Shown here: one piece after another, positions 25,812 to 33,500 of the stretch | How the letters are laid out: each line of letters opens with the position of its first letter | Numbering within the stretch: the stretch's first letter is position 1 | Assembly (NCBI GenBank): GCA_018823045.1 | Contig: JAHJIX010000009.1 | Coordinates: 1-45,840 of the forward strand | Length of the DNA stretch: 45,840 bases | Source: Patescibacteria group bacterium | Lineage (GTDB): Bacteria; Patescibacteriota; Patescibacteriia; Magasanikbacterales; UBA922 | Direction: 5' to 3' | Translations under genes and position numbers: made by a program | The notes under the pieces: model-generated | Told to the model about the DNA's origin: nothing | Database searches by the model: none | Seen by the model: the letters and a program-made list of their open reading frames with translations, nothing else

Positions 25812-25844
25812 ATAAAAAAAGAAAGCACCGGACGAATCCGATGC
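25812..25844 (-). terminator. UUCG-capped terminator
   Basis: On the minus strand GCATCGGA-TTCG-TCCGGTGC forms an 8-bp stem (one G-T pair) closed by a UUCG tetraloop, followed by TTTCTTTTTTT. It ends the transcript of the 41-residue gene. Confidence 0.85.
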
Positions 25845-25877
25845 AACAGCAGTATCATAATCAATTCCTCACCCTCT

Positions 25878-26003
25878 TTATTCTTTTATAAACAAAGATA
25901 GCAGAGTAATAGGTATAACAAATAAAACGATGACCCATATTGACTGGGTAGGTGTTCCTTGCGTTGAAGGAACTGTTATCCCCGCATACAATATGACGAG
26001 CAT
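25878..26003 (-). CDS. 41-residue membrane miniprotein (not in ORF track)
   Basis: The minus strand reads MLVILYAGITVPSTQGTPTQ and continues into one hydrophobic helix (SIWVIVLFVIPITLLSLF) ending KE and TAA. Support comes from signals on every side: AAAGGAG five bases before the ATG, a TTGACA-17-TAGGAT promoter (26067-26039), a leader of about 28 bases, and a UUCG-capped terminator downstream. A 41-codon ORF falls below the track's length limit. No family is recognised; small single-pass peptides often regulate membrane complexes or act as toxins, but nothing here decides this. Confidence 0.72.
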   Translation of the reverse strand: MLVILYAGITVPSTQGTPTQSIWVIVLFVIPITLLSLFIKE

Positions 26004-26038
26004 TTTTTCTCCTTTAACAAGATACGACAACTACTGTC

Positions 26039-26067
26039 ATCCTATCCTATTTTAAGGCATTTGTCAA
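26039..26067 (-). promoter_or_regulatory. Promoter of the 41-residue membrane miniprotein
   Basis: Minus strand TTGACA (26067-26062), 17 bases, TAGGAT (26044-26039). The consensus -35 and ideal spacing suggest strong expression. It is divergent from the def promoter. Confidence 0.75.
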
Positions 26068-26094
26068 TATTATTCCCTCAATCTAGCAAAAAAC

Positions 26095-26123
26095 TTGAAA
26101 AATTCTTTTGTTTTTGTTATACT
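26095..26123 (+). promoter_or_regulatory. Promoter of def-fmt
   Basis: TTGAAA (26095-26100), 17 bases, TATACT (26118-26123). The predicted start is near 26130, leaving a leader of about 18 bases of mainly A and T without a Shine-Dalgarno. Confidence 0.75.
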
Positions 26124-26147
26124 CGAATAAATATATCTATTTTTTTT

Positions 26148-26630
26148 ATGATTCTCCCAATTACTACCTACCCAACCCCATCATTATTTGAAGCATCTGA
26201 GCATATTGATGCGCCTTTTTTGTTACGAAAAGAAACGCAAACGCTTATTGATAATATGATTGATACGATGTATGCAGATGATGGTATTGGACTAGCGGCT
26301 CCTCAAATTGGGAAAAATATTCAACTCTGTGTGATAGGAAGAGATGCCTTTAAAGATCATGATAATCCCCAAGATACAGCACTTATCAACCCACGTTGGG
26401 AACCAATGAGTCGCAAAAAAGTCTGGGACACAGAGGGTTGTTTATCTGTACCAAAAACATACGGAAAAGTACGACGATATAAAGAAATTCGTGTAGTAGC
26501 AAAAGACCGTACAGGGAAAGAACTCATCTTTGAAGCAAAAGGATTTTTAGCCCGAGTCATTCAGCACGAAGTTGACCACTTAAACGGCATTCTATTTATT
26601 GATAAAGCAAAAGGAATTTATACGGTATGA
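26148..26630 (+). CDS. def: Peptide deformylase
   Basis: 160 residues from MILPITTYPTP. The enzyme removes the N-formyl group from nascent proteins. All three metal-site motifs are present: GIGLAAPQIG (46-55), EGCLSVP (96-102) and QHEVDH (139-144). The track start is an upstream TTG (26061) that would include the promoter, so the ATG at 26148 is chosen. The stop TGA overlaps the start of fmt (ATGA), which also shows UGA is a stop here. Pairing def with fmt joins the two sides of the formyl-Met cycle. Confidence 0.95.
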   Translation: MILPITTYPTPSLFEASEHIDAPFLLRKETQTLIDNMIDTMYADDGIGLAAPQIGKNIQLCVIGRDAFKDHDNPQDTALINPRWEPMSRKKVWDTEGCLSVPKTYGKVRRYKEIRVVAKDRTGKELIFEAKGFLARVIQHEVDHLNGILFIDKAKGIYTV

Positions 26631-27565
26631 TCCATTCTCCTATTTCTGTTACCTTTTTTGGCACACATGCCTTTGCTTGTACCATATTACAAGCGCTTAT
26701 TGATGATGTACGCTTTAATGTACATACCGTTATTACCCAACCAGACAAACCTGTTGGACGCAAAAAAGTCATGACTCCCCCACCAGTAAAACTATTAGCA
26801 GAAGCAAACAATATTACAGTAATACAAGCAGAAAGTTTAAAAAATTTTGATACAAGCATACTTTCAACAAGTGACATTTCTGTTGTTGCTCAATATGGAA
26901 AACTCATTCCTGAGGCTGTTATTGAAGCACCCAAATATAAGACACTCAATGTGCATACATCTCTTTTACCAACATATCGCGGGGCATCTCCTATTCAAAC
27001 AGCACTCATGAATGGAGACACACAAACAGGTGTAACCATTATGCAAATGAATAGAGGGCTTGATACAGGACCAATTCTCAGCCAAAAATCAATTGATATT
27101 CTTCCGACAGAATGTTATCTCGATCTTGATGCTCGTTTAGCAACACTTGCAGCGCCCTTGTTACTTGATACCATTCCAAAGTACATAGATGGTAGTATTG
27201 TGCCACAAAAACAAAACGATGCTGAAGCCACACTCTGTGGGCAATTTTCTCGAGAAGATGGAGCAATTAATTGGACACAAGACGCACAAAGTATTTACAA
27301 TCAATATAGAGGCATGACTCCTTGGCCAGGCATTTGGACTACAATTGAAGGAAAACGCCTTAAACTCTTAGATATTTCTCTTGCAGAAAACATATCACCT
27401 ATTCCCGCTGGCACCATTCAATTTATTGATCAAAATATTTATATCGGTACAACAACGATTCCTCTAAACATACAGCATATTCAAATTGAAGGAAAAACAG
27501 CAATGGATGCGGAAACATTTATTCGTGGCAACAACTCTTTACACGACTCAACACTCGGAGCCTAA
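26627..27565 (+). CDS. fmt: Methionyl-tRNA formyltransferase
   Basis: 312 residues, normal length. It formylates Met on initiator tRNA using 10-formyl-THF. The N-terminal formyltransferase domain shows VTFFGTHAFACTILQAL, QPDKPVGRKKVMTPPPVK, NVHTSLLPTYRGASPIQ (the HxSLLPxxRGxxP core) and NGDTQTGVTIMQMNRGLDTGPIL. The C-terminal tRNA-binding domain includes YRGMTPWPGIWT. It is translationally coupled to def through ATGA. Confidence 0.95.
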   Translation: MIHSPISVTFFGTHAFACTILQALIDDVRFNVHTVITQPDKPVGRKKVMTPPPVKLLAEANNITVIQAESLKNFDTSILSTSDISVVAQYGKLIPEAVIEAPKYKTLNVHTSLLPTYRGASPIQTALMNGDTQTGVTIMQMNRGLDTGPILSQKSIDILPTECYLDLDARLATLAAPLLLDTIPKYIDGSIVPQKQNDAEATLCGQFSREDGAINWTQDAQSIYNQYRGMTPWPGIWTTIEGKRLKLLDISLAENISPIPAGTIQFIDQNIYIGTTTIPLNIQHIQIEGKTAMDAETFIRGNNSLHDSTLGA

Positions 27566-27592
27566 TGCTTCAAACTTAATCATCTTCTTTCT

Positions 27593-29086
27593 ATGGCACA
27601 TCTATCACTCAATCGTTCCATTTTTTTTCATCGCCAAACACTCATTCTTCTTTTTTTATTCTTTGCTGTCCGCATAGCTTCTTATTTTGCTATGGGGCAT
27701 GTACTGATAGGAAGCACCATTACACTTGCCCTTATTTCTCTTATGGTCGTTTTATTTTTTTATCGACCACAATGGGCTTGGTATATTGTTCTCGGAGAGC
27801 TCTTTATTGGAGGCACAGGCCATTTGTTTGAACTATTTGGCATATCTATTCGTTCTGCCTTTTTTATCAGCTTTGTCGGCCTCTGGTTGCTCTACAGTAT
27901 TTTCAAAAAACAAATCAAACATATTCATATTCCTCATCGTTTATTTTTTTTCATTCTTTTGTATTGCAGTTATTTATTTTTTTCTGCACTCTATGGCCTA
28001 AATCAAGGCCACCCACTATCTCATGTTGTGCAAGACGCAATTCCGTATGCATTTTTCTTCTTTATCATCCCTTTTTACTACCTCCACACCTATAAAGAAC
28101 TTCATCATTTTATTATTCGCTTACTCATTGTCTGGCTGATTGGCACAACTCTATTTACTCTCTATAATGAAATCCTCTTTAGCAGTAACATGCAATTTAT
28201 TCATGGAGAATATTATACATGGCTCCGTGATGTACTGATGGCAAAAATTACCGATATGGGCACTGGATTCTTTCGGATTGTTGAACCATCTCATTTACTC
28301 ATCGCCCCTGTACTTTTGTTGATTTCTTCTTTATTAATGAAAAAAGAAAAACATCATATCCTTTGGTATGTCATGCTTTTTTGTTCATATATACTAGTCG
28401 TATTAAATTTTTCTCGCGCATACATGCTTGGTATTGCTGCAGGATTTTTTGTTCTTCTCTACACACATCATATAAAACAATGGCTCCGTGTGGGAGTCAT
28501 TAATGCCGTCATGTTTGTTACTATTCTTCTCTGCTCAAATCTCATTGCGAGCCAAGGAGACTCTACTGGTCTTGATCTCTTAGGACTTCGTTTTGGTGGA
28601 ATTATTGCGCCCTCTACTGAAGTAAGTGCATACACAAGACGCATGCTATTAACTCCAACACTTGCAGGCATACAAGCACAACCATTGCTTGGTGTTGGCA
28701 TAGGAGCGACACTCACTTTCCAAAACCCAAATACATTTGAAGCCGTTTCAACAAGACATTTTGATTGGGGTTATTTTGAAATTCTTTTTGAACAAGGTAT
28801 TATTGGTGGTATACTATTTCTCTTAATTATAGAAGAAATTACTCGTGGACTTCTCAAACACATTAAACAAAGAAAAGAATATCGAGATTTTCATGTTGGT
28901 CTCTTTGCAGGAATTATATCGCTTGGCGTTATTCAACTATTTGGTCCAGCATTTACTCATCTCTTTGGCATTGTCTTTCTCTCTATTATTTTTGTTATCT
29001 CTACAAAACAACCCAATGTCATTGAAACAATCACCGGATACATTTATCAGACATTTCACAAAGATACACTCGACAAATTAACTTAA
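27593..29086 (+). CDS. O-antigen ligase/polymerase-like membrane protein (Wzy_C/WaaL type)
   Basis: 497 residues with about ten to twelve hydrophobic helices. A long loop precedes the C-terminal helices and contains RRMLLTPTLAGIQAQPLLGVGIGATLTFQNP, matching the family pattern of an Arg-rich loop followed by P-x-x-G-x-G. HFDWGYFEILFEQGIIGGILF is also typical of Wzy_C proteins. These enzymes ligate or polymerise surface glycans from lipid carriers. In an organism with no outer-membrane genes in view, the acceptor is unclear. It begins 28 bases after fmt. Confidence 0.8.
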   Translation: MAHLSLNRSIFFHRQTLILLFLFFAVRIASYFAMGHVLIGSTITLALISLMVVLFFYRPQWAWYIVLGELFIGGTGHLFELFGISIRSAFFISFVGLWLLYSIFKKQIKHIHIPHRLFFFILLYCSYLFFSALYGLNQGHPLSHVVQDAIPYAFFFFIIPFYYLHTYKELHHFIIRLLIVWLIGTTLFTLYNEILFSSNMQFIHGEYYTWLRDVLMAKITDMGTGFFRIVEPSHLLIAPVLLLISSLLMKKEKHHILWYVMLFCSYILVVLNFSRAYMLGIAAGFFVLLYTHHIKQWLRVGVINAVMFVTILLCSNLIASQGDSTGLDLLGLRFGGIIAPSTEVSAYTRRMLLTPTLAGIQAQPLLGVGIGATLTFQNPNTFEAVSTRHFDWGYFEILFEQGIIGGILFLLIIEEITRGLLKHIKQRKEYRDFHVGLFAGIISLGVIQLFGPAFTHLFGIVFLSIIFVISTKQPNVIETITGYIYQTFHKDTLDKLT

Positions 29087-29098
29087 TTTTGCTATACT
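29070..29098 (+). promoter_or_regulatory. Promoter of the 29129 membrane-protein gene
   Basis: TCGACA (29070-29075), 17 bases, TATACT (29093-29098), overlapping the end of the O-antigen-ligase-like gene. The leader would be about 25 bases. Confidence 0.6.
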
Positions 29099-29128
29099 AC
29101 GCATATAATTAATCATAATTATCCTCAT

Positions 29129-29830
29129 ATGGAACAAGTTCGTGTACCTATTAAAGAATCTCTTTTATATGGATGGGAAGAATTCAAAAAACGTCCATGG
29201 TTTTTTATTGGACTTATTCTTGCAATATATATTGTCTCAGGAATTGGACAATATTTACTTGAGATGACAAAGTCTGATCTTCTTTTCCGGCTTGTTTATC
29301 TTGCTACACAAATTATCAACTTAATCATGTCAATTGGACTAATACATATTTCATTTAAAGTATATAGAAAAGAAACTCCTGAATTTTCAGAATTATTTTC
29401 ACATACAGATCAAATCTGGGATGCTATCCTCCTTTACATCTTATACTCATTAATTGTATTAGGTGGACTGATTCTCTTTATTGTTCCTGGTATTATCTTT
29501 ATATTCAGGTATAGCCAATCTTTCTACTTACTTCTTGATAAAAAATTATCGCCAACAGAAGCGTTGAAAGAAAGTCGCCGCATTACAGAAGGAGCAAAAA
29601 TGGATATCTTCCTTGCGGCAATTCTCTTTGGAGTAATTGCCCTCCTCGGATTGCTTGCATTATTTGTTGGTATTTTTGTAGCAATTCCTGTCGTGATGCT
29701 TGCTGGAACATTCATTTACTTCCGACTTTTAGAGACAGCAGCTGGGGATGAAACACCCGCTATAAAAGAGGATAAAGGGAAAGAAGTTCCTTCGACAAAA
29801 ACTCAGGATAAAAAAGAAGAGAAAAAATAA
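29129..29830 (+). CDS. DUF975/YciC-like integral membrane protein
   Basis: 233 residues with about five to six helices. KESLLYGWEEFKKRPWFF at the start and LLLDKKLSPTEALKESRRITEGAKMDIF in the middle follow the pattern of DUF975/YciC-type proteins (A-L-x-x-S-x-x-x-x-x-G-x-x). The C-terminal tail (about 205-233) is Lys/Glu-rich and disordered. Function is unknown. It has its own promoter and a clean terminator, so it is a single-gene unit. Confidence 0.72.
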   Translation: MEQVRVPIKESLLYGWEEFKKRPWFFIGLILAIYIVSGIGQYLLEMTKSDLLFRLVYLATQIINLIMSIGLIHISFKVYRKETPEFSELFSHTDQIWDAILLYILYSLIVLGGLILFIVPGIIFIFRYSQSFYLLLDKKLSPTEALKESRRITEGAKMDIFLAAILFGVIALLGLLALFVGIFVAIPVVMLAGTFIYFRLLETAAGDETPAIKEDKGKEVPSTKTQDKKEEKK

Positions 29831-29846
29831 CCATATCATTTAATAT

Positions 29847-29877
29847 AAAAACATCCTCAATAACTGAGGATGTTTTT
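29847..29877 (+). terminator. Terminator after the 29129 gene
   Basis: AAAACATCCTCA / TGAGGATGTTTT, a perfect 12-bp stem with a 5-base loop and T run. It works in both directions and may also serve the convergent GT2 gene. Confidence 0.8.
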
Positions 29878-29880
29878 ATA

Positions 29881-29948
29881 TTGTCATTCGAGATTCTCCC
29901 ATACTCTGTCGAAACTTCTTCCGCTTCGCTCCAATCGCTCAAGATAAC
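29881..29948. repeat. Dispersed palindromic repeat fragment
   Basis: TTGTCATTCGAGATTCTCC ... CTTCCGCTTCGCTCC ... CAAGATAACA resembles the GAAGAATCTC-type stretch beside element B at 19614-19660, and its CTTCGCTCC core also occurs in element B copy 2. Confidence 0.45.
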
Positions 29949-29956
29949 AAAATTAA

Positions 29957-30667
29957 TTATATTTTGTGTTTTTTTTGTATAATTTTTTTTGCTTCTTCAT
30001 ATGCCTTTACTCTTGAAGAGATATATGGCAAATATTTAAATGGTGCTCTGTAGGCAAAACGTGGCAACCATGTACTCATACCTCCCTTGTCTATTACCCG
30101 ATACAGATATTCATCAACATGCACACCTATTTTTCCTTCTTCTGCCATAGATAACCAATAATCCCAATCCTGAAAACGCTTGAGTGACTCATCCCATGGG
30201 ATTGCAGAAGATTTTTTTACTAAAGTCATCGATGAAATATAATTTGCTTGTTTTAATGTTTGAATATCAAATGCTTTTGCTCTCAACTTTTTACCATTCC
30301 ACAAATAAAAATTACTATATGCAAAATCAACGTTTTCTTTTTTTATTGCCTCTTGCATATCTGCAATCATCGTTGGCGCGCATTCAATATCTGCATCAAG
30401 ACAAATCACATATTCACCTTGTGAGAGATATAAACCAACATTACGAGCAACAGGTGCTCCTGCATTTTCTTGACGATGAACAGTAAGCGCTATGCGGGCT
30501 GGTAACAGCTCAAGATTTACTTTAACAGGAACTTTGCTTCCGTCATCAACAACAATAATTTCAATCTGCTCATATGTTTGCGCTGCAATTGACGTAATAA
30601 CTCGATCAAAAATATGTTGTTTTGGATTGTATGCAGGAATAATAATACTAACAAATTCTTTTTTCAT
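29957..30667 (-). CDS. Glycosyltransferase family 2 (A)
   Basis: 236 residues from MKKEFVSIIIPAYNPKQ. This GT-A enzyme shows VSIIIPAYN, IEIIVVDDGS, QENAGAPVARNVGL and the metal-binding VICLDADIE. The second half is short (FQDWDYWLSMAEEGK), as in rhamnosyl- and other single-sugar transferases. The track start 14 codons earlier is less family-like. No membrane helices are seen. Donor and acceptor cannot be inferred. It is not visibly linked to the GT4 and membrane GT2 genes elsewhere in the window. Confidence 0.88.
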   Translation of the reverse strand: MKKEFVSIIIPAYNPKQHIFDRVITSIAAQTYEQIEIIVVDDGSKVPVKVNLELLPARIALTVHRQENAGAPVARNVGLYLSQGEYVICLDADIECAPTMIADMQEAIKKENVDFAYSNFYLWNGKKLRAKAFDIQTLKQANYISSMTLVKKSSAIPWDESLKRFQDWDYWLSMAEEGKIGVHVDEYLYRVIDKGGMSTWLPRFAYRAPFKYLPYISSRVKAYEEAKKIIQKKHKI

Positions 30668-30697
30668 ATGCCTATAGTATACATTGATTTTTAAAAT

Positions 30698-30729
30698 AAA
30701 AAAAGACAAAGATCTGGCAATCCTGTCTT
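30698..30729 (-). terminator. Terminator of the 167-residue orphan gene, with a 5'-end-complementary loop
   Basis: On the minus strand AAGACA ... TGTCTT closes a 15-base loop and TTTT follows. The loop contains TGCCAGAT, the exact complement of ATCTGGCA at the predicted 5' end of the same transcript (31317-31310). Confidence 0.75.
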
Positions 30730-30756
30730 GGTTCCCCTTTATATGTTGATGTTAGA

Positions 30757-31260
30757 CTATAAAGCCCTCCTGATTCGATACTCTGGTGGAGCTAATTTCT
30801 CGACCAATGGCAAATTGCCGTTCACCTCATGGATGGTCAAGAGACGCACGATCGCGGCATAGATGATGGTGTCTGGATTAGCGCTTCCATTGGCCCAGAA
30901 TCGATATTCCAACTCTCGAACCAATTTTCGTGCGAAGTCATTCCTGACGAATGCATGTTGGTTGTGAGCCAACTGCACCACACCGATGATCGGGGGCTTG
31001 TAGACCTCGTGGAAAAGCTCTGTGAACTCACTGATTTCCATCTGTGAGAACATGGGATCGATTAAAACCCCCAAGAGCGAGTGTTGGACCCGGCGGAGGA
31101 CATCCCGAGATGGGAAATTCGCCAAGAGAGGAAACTTGACCCGCGGAAATTTTTCCCGCAAGAGTAAGCTTTGGGCATATTCACCGAAAAGACTCTGGAT
31201 AGCCAAGCTATCCGAGACAATTGGCAACAAGATGACGTCACTGACGCCGTTACTACTCAT
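30757..31260 (-). CDS. Orphan soluble protein of unknown function (167 aa)
   Basis: 167 residues with no signal peptide or membrane helix and no recognised family; it begins MSSNGVSDVILLPIVSD. The middle looks helical (EFTELFHEVYKPPIIGVVQLAHNQHAF, RKLVRELEYRFWANG). Codon use is richer in G+C than its neighbours: bases 30841-30900 are 33/60 G+C, against 25/60 in the GT2 gene at 30361-30420. It is a single-gene unit with a TTGTTG-17-TATAAT promoter, AAAGGA before the ATG and its own terminator. An in-gene hairpin (31193-31216) has a 10-bp stem. The leader shares motifs with the next orphan gene. Confidence 0.72.
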   Translation of the reverse strand: MSSNGVSDVILLPIVSDSLAIQSLFGEYAQSLLLREKFPRVKFPLLANFPSRDVLRRVQHSLLGVLIDPMFSQMEISEFTELFHEVYKPPIIGVVQLAHNQHAFVRNDFARKLVRELEYRFWANGSANPDTIIYAAIVRLLTIHEVNGNLPLVEKLAPPEYRIRRAL

Positions 31261-31324
31261 GAAATTATCCTTTATGTTGTTTGTCTATTTTTTTCTGTAT
31301 AGACGTTCATGCCAGATAAGAACC

Positions 31325-31353
31325 ATTATACACTATTTTATTAAAAACAACAA
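31325..31353 (-). promoter_or_regulatory. Promoter of the 167-residue orphan gene
   Basis: Minus strand TTGTTG (31353-31348), 17 bases, TATAAT (31330-31325). Transcription should begin near 31318-31317, at ATCTGGCA. The leader is about 58 bases, with a small GTCTAT/ATAGAC hairpin. Confidence 0.75.
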
Positions 31354-31364
31354 GAACAGATAAT

Positions 31365-31419
31365 AAAAAAAGACCGTTCAGATAGGCGTACAATATATAC
31401 AATCTAATATGACGGTCTT
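31365..31419 (-). terminator. Terminator of the 145-residue orphan gene
   Basis: Minus strand AAGACCGT / ACGGTCTT, an 8-bp stem around a 34-base loop, followed by TTTTTTT. The loop includes TTGTATA, complementary to the predicted 5' end of the transcript. Confidence 0.8.
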
Positions 31420-31444
31420 GCCCCAAATACGTTGTGATTCCCCC

Positions 31445-31882
31445 CTAGGAAATTGTGTTCATGGTCATCGCTACTAATTGATTAATGAGTTCATATCGAT
31501 CACCTGCACTGAGGTGAGAAAATTGATGATCCACAAACTGTGCAGCCCCCTGCTCCAAATAAGACCTCAGCAGTTCGGGATCGGCGCGTAAAACTTGCGG
31601 TGTAAAGTGATGCTCCACACCATACATTTTACTCGCCAGAGAAACCAAGAGTCGTTCGAAGAACGGATCCCAAGCGTTTCCCTTTCGGAAAGTAGCCAAG
31701 GTTGGCACCTCGGACTTCTGCGCAGCGGCATCTTTCATCAGTCTGATGAAGAGACCTTTATGTCTACGCATCCGCGCGTTAAACTCGAGAAAGTACTCTT
31801 CAAAATTGGCCGGTTTTTTCTGATCCTCAGAAATCAAAAGAGCCATGGGATCGGCGGCGATCGCGACGTTTGAGCTAAACAT
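31445..31882 (-). CDS. Orphan soluble protein of unknown function (145 aa)
   Basis: 145 residues, helical and charged (NFEEYFLEFNARMRRHKGLFIRLMKDAAAQ; ADPELLRSYLEQGAAQF). No signal peptide is certain, although the start MFSSNVAIAADPMALLI is mildly hydrophobic. No family is recognised. It is G+C-rich relative to the window (33/60 at 31681-31740). It has a consensus promoter TTGACA-17-TATACT, AGGAGA before the ATG, and its own terminator. It shares leader motifs (TGTATAGA and TTTATGTTGT on the plus strand) with the 167-residue orphan, though the proteins are not clearly related. Confidence 0.72.
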   Translation of the reverse strand: MFSSNVAIAADPMALLISEDQKKPANFEEYFLEFNARMRRHKGLFIRLMKDAAAQKSEVPTLATFRKGNAWDPFFERLLVSLASKMYGVEHHFTPQVLRADPELLRSYLEQGAAQFVDHQFSHLSAGDRYELINQLVAMTMNTIS

Positions 31883-31935
31883 GAGAGTCTCTCCTGTTTT
31901 TGGTTTATTTTATGTTGTATTTGGTTGTATAGAGT

Positions 31936-31964
31936 AGTATACACAAAAAATTGACCTCTGTCAA
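31936..31964 (-). promoter_or_regulatory. Strong promoter of the 145-residue orphan gene
   Basis: Minus strand TTGACA (31964-31959), 17 bases, TATACT (31941-31936), close to the sigma-70 consensus. The start of transcription is expected near 31930, giving a leader of about 47 bases that begins close to TATACAACCAAATAC. Confidence 0.85.
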
Positions 31965-32009
31965 GAGTTATAAGATTTAAAAATAACCAAAATTAGATAA
32001 ATTCAGAAC

Positions 32010-32046
32010 AAAAACCCGCCACGGAAACGTCGGCGGGTGGAGTTTT
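32010..32046 (-). terminator. G+C-rich terminator after dnaJ
   Basis: CCCGCC ... GGCGGG stem with an inner ACG/CGT stem and a 4-base loop, flanked by T runs on both strands. It ends the heat-shock cluster downstream of dnaJ. Confidence 0.8.
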
Positions 32047-32059
32047 TTTATAGACCAAT

Positions 32060-33163
32060 TTACTTTTCCAACTCACTTTGTAACTCTTCTATCAATTTTT
32101 TTGCTTTTTTACTCACTTTCTTTGGAATATATACAATCACGGTCACAAACATATCCCCTTTTCCACTGCGTTGGAGTCGCTCTATACCAAGCCCACGAAG
32201 ACGGAATTCTTGATGAGATTTCGTTCCGCTTGGAACAACAAATTTTTTCTTTCCTTCAAGTGTATCAATTTCAATCGTATCACCAAGTACCGCTTGAGGA
32301 TAGCTTACTTCGAGATCAAGATAGATATCTGAACCTTTTCTTTCAAATTGTTTGCTTTCTTTCACATGCACAACCACATACATATCCCCTGCTACTCCAC
32401 CAGTTCCTGGAAATTCTCCTTTTCCTGAAAGCCGAATTGATTGTCCATTATCTATCCCAGCTGGAATTTTTACGGTAAATTTACTTTCGCTTCGGACTGT
32501 TCCATCCCCGCCACAGTGTTTACATGTTTTTTCAGGAACAGACCCTGTTCCATGACAAATATTACAGGTATGTGCACTTTGCATTGGGCCAAACATGGTT
32601 TGTTGTACGCGTGTTACTTGGCCTTGTCCTTTACATTCGTCACAAGTTTTCGTTGTGCTTCCAGGTTCGGCTCCTTTACCATCACAGACATCACAAGCGT
32701 TATTTTTTTGTACTTTTAATTCTTTTTCTACGCCAAAAACAGCTTCTTCAAAAGTGATTTCAATATCCATTTGTACATCTCGTCCGCGTGCTTTTCCTCT
32801 TGAACGGCTTCTGCCACCGCCAAATCCAAACAAATCTCCAAGGTCAATACCACCAAAATCAAATTGAACGCCTCCATTACCAAATCCACCGCCCCCTCGT
32901 GCAGCGTTCATGAAGTCTTCCCATCCTGCTCCCCCACCAAATCCACCCTGTTGGTCAAAGTTTGATCCAAATTGATCGTATTGTTGACGTTTTCCTTCAT
33001 CTCCAAGAACTTGGTATGCTTCATTTACTTCTTTAAATTTTGCTTCATCACCCGTTGCTTTATCTGGATGATATTTATGTGCTTTCTTTCGAAAAGCTTT
33101 TTTGATCTCGTCTTGTGTGGCATTTTTTTCTACTCCGAGAGCTGCGTAATAATCTTTTGACAT
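32060..33163 (-). CDS. dnaJ: Chaperone DnaJ
   Basis: 367 residues. The J domain has the HPD tripeptide (32-34), followed by a Gly/Phe-rich stretch (GGFGGGAGWEDFMNAARGGGGFG). Four CxxCxGxG zinc modules follow (CDVCDGKG, CDECKGQG, CNICHGTG, CKHCGGDG), then the C-terminal substrate-binding domain. It stimulates DnaK ATPase and delivers unfolded clients. It is the last gene of the CIRCE-controlled cluster, 7 bases after the DUF3467 gene, and is closed by a strong terminator. Confidence 0.96.
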   Translation of the reverse strand: MSKDYYAALGVEKNATQDEIKKAFRKKAHKYHPDKATGDEAKFKEVNEAYQVLGDEGKRQQYDQFGSNFDQQGGFGGGAGWEDFMNAARGGGGFGNGGVQFDFGGIDLGDLFGFGGGRSRSRGKARGRDVQMDIEITFEEAVFGVEKELKVQKNNACDVCDGKGAEPGSTTKTCDECKGQGQVTRVQQTMFGPMQSAHTCNICHGTGSVPEKTCKHCGGDGTVRSESKFTVKIPAGIDNGQSIRLSGKGEFPGTGGVAGDMYVVVHVKESKQFERKGSDIYLDLEVSYPQAVLGDTIEIDTLEGKKKFVVPSGTKSHQEFRLRGLGIERLQRSGKGDMFVTVIVYIPKKVSKKAKKLIEELQSELEK

Positions 33164-33170
33164 AAAAATT

Positions 33171-33470
33171 TTATCTTACAGGAAATCCATTAACCGTATC
33201 AGGCCCTTGTGCTTCTTTAATCACACCAAACTTTTTTTCGTACATGTCAATATTCTTTTGGAGTGACACGAGCAATCTTTTTGCATGTGCTGGGCTAATG
33301 ATAGAACGATTGTTCAAAGTGCCAGCTGGTGGAAATACACTCATAAAATCAAGCACAAATTCTTCTTCTGTATGGACAATTTGTACTGCATTTGCATAAT
33401 TTCCTGCAAGTACCTCATCATTTGCTTTAATTTGAAGTTGTTTTTGATTTTTTTTATTTTCTTGTGTCAT
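33171..33470 (-). CDS. DUF3467 protein
   Basis: 99 residues. YANAVQIVHTEEEFVLDFMSVFPPAG, then IISPAHAKRLLVSLQKNIDMYEKKFG, match DUF3467, a small family of unknown function. In this window it sits between DUF4230 and dnaJ, which suggests co-expression with the DnaK system, but repeat element A separates it from the DUF4230 gene. No start ambiguity is evident. Confidence 0.85.
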   Translation of the reverse strand: MTQENKKNQKQLQIKANDEVLAGNYANAVQIVHTEEEFVLDFMSVFPPAGTLNNRSIISPAHAKRLLVSLQKNIDMYEKKFGVIKEAQGPDTVNGFPVR

Positions 33471-33500
33471 ATATGTGCTTATTATGTTTATTATTATAGT

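Noticed and set aside
32352-32867. Several plus-strand ORFs inside dnaJ, and similar ones inside dnaK (34251-35791)
   Set aside because: Antisense shadows of well-supported chaperone genes; no signals of their own.
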